A stretch of DNA of 64,000 nt from Rhodanobacteraceae bacterium (GTDB taxonomy: Bacteria; Pseudomonadota; Gammaproteobacteria; Xanthomonadales; SZUA-5): assembly GCA_016713135.1 (NCBI GenBank), contig JADJPR010000004.1:1-64000 (forward strand), written 5' to 3'. Each line of letters starts with the position of its first letter. Positions within the stretch are counted from its first letter, which is position 1. Made by a program: the position numbers and the translations under genes. The notes below the pieces were generated by a model, which was not told the origin of the DNA, searched no databases, and saw nothing but the letters and a program-made list of their open reading frames with translations. Below, piece after piece: positions 60,863 to 64,000 of this stretch.

Positions 60863-63251
60863 GGCTCACCCGCTCGATCACGATGCGCTGGCCGCTGACC
60901 GGGAGGTCGGCGGCGGCGGCGAATCCGGTGGGAATGCGACACATGCCCCGCGGCACCTCGGCTGAGGCGGTGCACGCGTAGCGCTTGCCGCCGATGGCCA
61001 CGTCGCCGCCCGTGCCGATGCCCAGCGCCAGCGCATCCTCGGGATTGACGCGCAGGTTGCCGTCCTCGCCGAGCACGGTGCCCTGCAAGGCTGGCGCGCG
61101 TCGCACCACGCTGTCGACGCGATAGATCGGCAGGTACTGCTGGACCACGAAGCCTTCGCCCGCGGACATCGGGGCAGGGGAGGCGGCGGCAGCGCCGGGC
61201 TCCACGTTGCCGCCTTCCAGCAGCGGACGGACCGTGGCATGCACCGCAGCGAAGTCGATCGCATCGAAGCCGGCGAAGTTGAGCTGTGCACCCAGCGCGC
61301 GCAGCACGCGCCATCCGGCACGCGCCTCACCCGGCAGCTTGGCGCCGGCGGCGACCGTCTGCACCGTGCCATCGACGTTCACGTAGCTGCCGTCGATCTC
61401 GGGCGTCAGGCCGATCGGCAGCAGCACGTTGGCGTGGGCGGCGAGCGCCGGATTGACATATGCGGCGAAGGCGAGCACGAATTCCGCTCCGGACAGTGCC
61501 TGCTGCGCAGCCGCGCCATTGGCGAAGTCTTCCGGGACCTCGGCGCCGTAAAGCACCAGCGCGCGCGGCTTCGCGTGCAGCGCCGCGTTCACAGCCAGGC
61601 CCACACGCACGCTCGCGCCGGCCGGTCCGCGGTGCGGCACGCAGCCCACGCGCCAGGCGGCGCCGCCGTTGGCACCCTGCGGCATTTCGTCGAAGCTGCC
61701 ACCACAGGCCTGCGCGATGAAGCGCGCGATGCGGCGCAGCAGCGAGGCAGCGGGGTGGCGCACGGCGTGGTCGCCGAACAGCACGCGGCTGGGTTCGCGC
61801 TCGTGCAGGCCGCGCGCGATGGCCGCGGCTTCCACCTGTCGGGTCGAACGCGCGGCCCATTCATTGATTTCGGCGCTGCAGGCCAGAGTACGCAACTGGG
61901 CCAGCGCAGCGGCGACCGCGGCGAGGTCGGCGACCTGCTGCTCCGGATTGCCGACCAGGTTCTGTCCCAGCGAGAAATGGTGGTCGAAGGCCAGCGGATT
62001 GATCGCGTGAACCTCGGCGCCGTGCTTCCACGCGCGGCGGATCCGATGACCGAGCAGCGGCGCATCGTGGCGCGGATGGCTGCCGACCAGCAGGATCGCG
62101 CGCGCATCGGAGTAGCCGGCGACCGGCGCGGCAAAACCCGGCGCGATCGGGGCGGCGGCATCGTCGCTGGTGTCCAACTGGCGCAGACGGTGGTCGATGT
62201 TCGCGCTGCCCAGGCCGCGAGCCATCGCCTGGAACAGGTACAGTTCTTCGGCGCTGGCGCCAGAGCTGGCGAGCGCGGCCAGCGAATCGCCGCCGTGGCG
62301 TGACACCGCGGCTTGCAGGCCCTCCGCCGCCGCCTTGATCGCCTCTTCCCAGCTGGCATCCACCCACTTGCCGTCGCGCTTGATGCGCGGCGTGGTCACG
62401 CGATCGGCGTGGGTGAGCGCCTGGTGGCTGTAGCGGTCGCGATCGGACAGCCAGTTCTCGTTGATCGCTTCGTTGTCGCGCGGCACCGAGCGCAGCACTT
62501 CGCCGCGGCGGATGTGCAGGTACAGGTTGGAGCCGAGCGCATCGTGGTAGCCGATGCTCTCGCGCGCCAGCAGCTCCCACGGACGCGCGCGGAAGCGGAA
62601 CACCTTGTTGGTCAGCGCGCCGACCGGGCACAGGTCGATCACGTTGCCGGACAGCTCGGAGCGCAGCGAACGGCCGATGTAGGTGCCGATTTCGGTGTGC
62701 TCGCCGCGGAACATGCCGCCAAGCTCGGTGGTGCCGGCGATGTCGTCCATGAAGCGCACGCAGCGGGTGCAATGGATGCAGCGGGTCATCTCGGTGGCGA
62801 CCAGCGGACCGAGGTCCTCGTCGGCCACCACGCGCTTGCGCTCGGCGAAGCGCGAAACCGAGCGGCCGTAGCCCATCGCCACGTCCTGCAGCTCGCATTC
62901 GCCGCCCTGGTCGCAGACCGGGCAGTCGAGCGGGTGGTTGACCAGCAGGAACTCCATGACGTTGCGCTGCGAGTCCAGCGCGCGCTTGCTGCGCGTGTAG
63001 ACCTTCATGCCTTCCATGATCGGCGTGGCGCAGGCCGGCATCGGCTTGGGCGCCTTCTCGACGTCGACCAGGCACATGCGGCAGTTGGCCGCGATCGCCA
63101 GCTTCTCGTGGTAGCAGAAGCGCGGGATCTGGATGCCGGCCTTGTCGGCGGCCTGGATGATCATCGCGCCCTTGGGCGCCTTCAGCGCCTGGCCGTCGAT
63201 CTCGATGTTGACGAGGTCGGGGGCGGATTGTCCGGTGGGCGCCGCGCTCAT
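60855..63251 (-). CDS. nuoG: NADH-quinone oxidoreductase subunit G
   Basis: The 798-residue subunit has a [2Fe-2S] domain (FCYHEKLAIAANCRMCLVD near 45-63), the His-ligated N5 site (NHPLDCPVCDQGGEC near 104-118), N4 (CIHCTRC and CPVGAL) and a molybdopterin-oxidoreductase-like domain to the C-terminus. The third region has many Ala-rich loops and is more divergent than the N-terminus. The start overlaps the nuoF stop (ATGA). A longer frame to 63860 is an out-of-frame shadow of nuoF. Confidence 0.95.
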   Translation of the reverse strand: MSAAPTGQSAPDLVNIEIDGQALKAPKGAMIIQAADKAGIQIPRFCYHEKLAIAANCRMCLVDVEKAPKPMPACATPIMEGMKVYTRSKRALDSQRNVMEFLLVNHPLDCPVCDQGGECELQDVAMGYGRSVSRFAERKRVVADEDLGPLVATEMTRCIHCTRCVRFMDDIAGTTELGGMFRGEHTEIGTYIGRSLRSELSGNVIDLCPVGALTNKVFRFRARPWELLARESIGYHDALGSNLYLHIRRGEVLRSVPRDNEAINENWLSDRDRYSHQALTHADRVTTPRIKRDGKWVDASWEEAIKAAAEGLQAAVSRHGGDSLAALASSGASAEELYLFQAMARGLGSANIDHRLRQLDTSDDAAAPIAPGFAAPVAGYSDARAILLVGSHPRHDAPLLGHRIRRAWKHGAEVHAINPLAFDHHFSLGQNLVGNPEQQVADLAAVAAALAQLRTLACSAEINEWAARSTRQVEAAAIARGLHEREPSRVLFGDHAVRHPAASLLRRIARFIAQACGGSFDEMPQGANGGAAWRVGCVPHRGPAGASVRVGLAVNAALHAKPRALVLYGAEVPEDFANGAAAQQALSGAEFVLAFAAYVNPALAAHANVLLPIGLTPEIDGSYVNVDGTVQTVAAGAKLPGEARAGWRVLRALGAQLNFAGFDAIDFAAVHATVRPLLEGGNVEPGAAAASPAPMSAGEGFVVQQYLPIYRVDSVVRRAPALQGTVLGEDGNLRVNPEDALALGIGTGGDVAIGGKRYACTASAEVPRGMCRIPTGFAAAADLPVSGQRIVIERVSHG

Positions 63252-64000
63252 GCCGCGTTCCTCATCGCATCGTCCACGATCGATTTCTTGTGGGTCACGT
63301 AGTACTCGAACTCGGGCCAGAACTGCTTGAGCATGCCCTGCACCGGCCACGCGGCGGCCTCGCCGAAGGCGCAAATGGTGTGGCCCTCGATCTGCCCGGC
63401 GGCGCTCTTCAGCAGGTGCAGGTCTTCCAGCGTGCCCTTGCCCTCGCTGATGCGCTTGAGCACGCGGTACATCCAACCGGTGCCTTCGCGGCATGGGGTG
63501 CACTGGCCGCAGGACTCGTGGTAGTAGAAGCGCGAGATGCGGGTCAGCGCGCGCACCATGCAGGTGCTGTCGTCCATCACGATGACCGCGCCGGAACCGA
63601 GGCCCGAGCCCGCCTTCTGCAGGCTGTCGAAGTCCATCGTGATGTCCATCATCACCGAGGCCGGCAGCACCGGCATCGACGAACCGCCCGGGATCACGCC
63701 CTTGAGCTTGCGTCCAGGGCGCAGGCCGCCGGCCATTTCCAGCAAATCGCGGAACGGGGTGCCGAGCGGCACCTCGTAATTGCCGGGCTTCTGCACGTGT
63801 CCGGAGACCGAGAAGATCTTCGGGCCGCCGTTGTTCGGCTTGCCGATGGCGAGGAACCACTCGGCGCCGTTGCGGATGATCGCCGGCACCGAGGCGAAGG
63901 TCTCGGTGTTGTTGATCGTGGTCGGCTTGCCGTACAGGCCGTAGTTGGCGGGGAAGGGCGGCTTGAAGCGCGGCTGGCCCTTCTTGCCTTCCAGCGATTC
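63248..64000 (-). CDS. nuoF: NADH-quinone oxidoreductase subunit F (N-terminus beyond window)
   Basis: Only the last 250 residues are present; the frame is open to the edge of the window. Visible are YGKPTTINNTETFASVP, SVSGHVQKPGNYEVPLGTPF and the N3 [4Fe-4S] ligands in SCGQCTPCREGTG and ICAFGEAAAWP. NuoF binds NADH and FMN. It is the first gene seen of the operon nuoF-G-H-I-J-K-L-M-N; nuoA-E presumably lie to the right. Confidence 0.95.
   Translation of the reverse strand, partial: ESLEGKKGQPRFKPPFPANYGLYGKPTTINNTETFASVPAIIRNGAEWFLAIGKPNNGGPKIFSVSGHVQKPGNYEVPLGTPFRDLLEMAGGLRPGRKLKGVIPGGSSMPVLPASVMMDITMDFDSLQKAGSGLGSGAVIVMDDSTCMVRALTRISRFYYHESCGQCTPCREGTGWMYRVLKRISEGKGTLEDLHLLKSAAGQIEGHTICAFGEAAAWPVQGMLKQFWPEFEYYVTHKKSIVDDAMRNAA

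Noticed and set aside
63252..63860. N-terminal extension of NuoG to about 1000 residues
   Set aside because: The extension is an out-of-frame reading of nuoF; the ATGA overlap at 63248-63251 and the family start fix NuoG at 63251.

Overview
The window is about 64 kb of high-GC DNA (roughly two thirds G+C by eye, strong GC third-position bias) from a gammaproteobacterium, most likely of the Lysobacterales/Xanthomonadales. The reasons are the gene content (FCY1-like deaminase, YtrA-type regulator with an ABC operon, Sig-70_X6-type sigma factor beside a TPR kinase, nuoF-N as one operon), several secreted proteins with repeat folds that end in an F-x-x-G-F-E tail, and intergenic short-tandem-repeat hairpins. 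I cannot name a genus from sequence alone.

Layout. 1-3.3 kb: a small SEC-C zinc protein whose frame is broken three times, a CDP-alcohol phosphotransferase-like protein, an unknown membrane protein and a lipoprotein. 3.4-6.6 kb: fadD and a dihydropyrimidinase. 6.9-12.1 kb: a TPM-domain protein, a frame-broken lipoprotein gene, and part of a leucine-degradation cluster (liuD, liuC). 12.1-25.7 kb: secreted proteins, an OpgC-like acyltransferase, two ABC-2 transporters (one under a YtrA/GntR repressor with a visible operator), large beta-propeller and FG-GAP proteins and a second enoyl-CoA hydratase. 25.9-35.1 kb, mostly plus strand: corC followed directly by a DUF4105/Lnb-type gene, corA, GNAT, an SDR coupled to a photolyase, a left-handed beta-helix membrane protein, a Kef-type antiporter and a toxin-antitoxin pair. 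35.1-40.2 kb: gcdH, a solitary RnfB-like ferredoxin, metG and a glycine-zipper protein. 40.2-44.8 kb: sigma factor plus Ser/Thr kinase, with a divergent secreted delta-60-repeat protein. 44.9-47.6 kb: an in-frame Mrp-cytosine deaminase fusion, then about 1 kb of lower-GC DNA carrying one secreted-protein gene, closed by a second copy of the deaminase 3' end. 47.7-53.0 kb: DUF4139 protein, sterol desaturase-like protein, Ada-AlkA plus Ogt repair operon, DUF4399 protein. 53.2-64.0 kb: nuoN to nuoF (complex I) on the minus strand, running off the right edge.

Two patterns run across the window. First, many intergenic gaps hold an inverted-repeat element whose arms are short tandem repeats (octamers, heptamers, AC-rich units) separated by a unique spacer; the arm sequence differs between loci but the architecture is the same, and one sits inside the nuo operon. 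Second, three secreted proteins end in [LIP]F[RA][ND]GFE and a fourth has the motif at a domain junction, which looks like a C-terminal sorting or processing tag.

Four genes need a one-base or two-base correction to read through (SEC-C, a lipoprotein, the kinase, DUF4399). Some of these may be residual assembly indels. The SEC-C case stands out because all three shifts are TTC read as TTTC, at every phenylalanine codon of the gene. No rRNA, tRNA, CRISPR array or insertion-sequence transposase was recognised.
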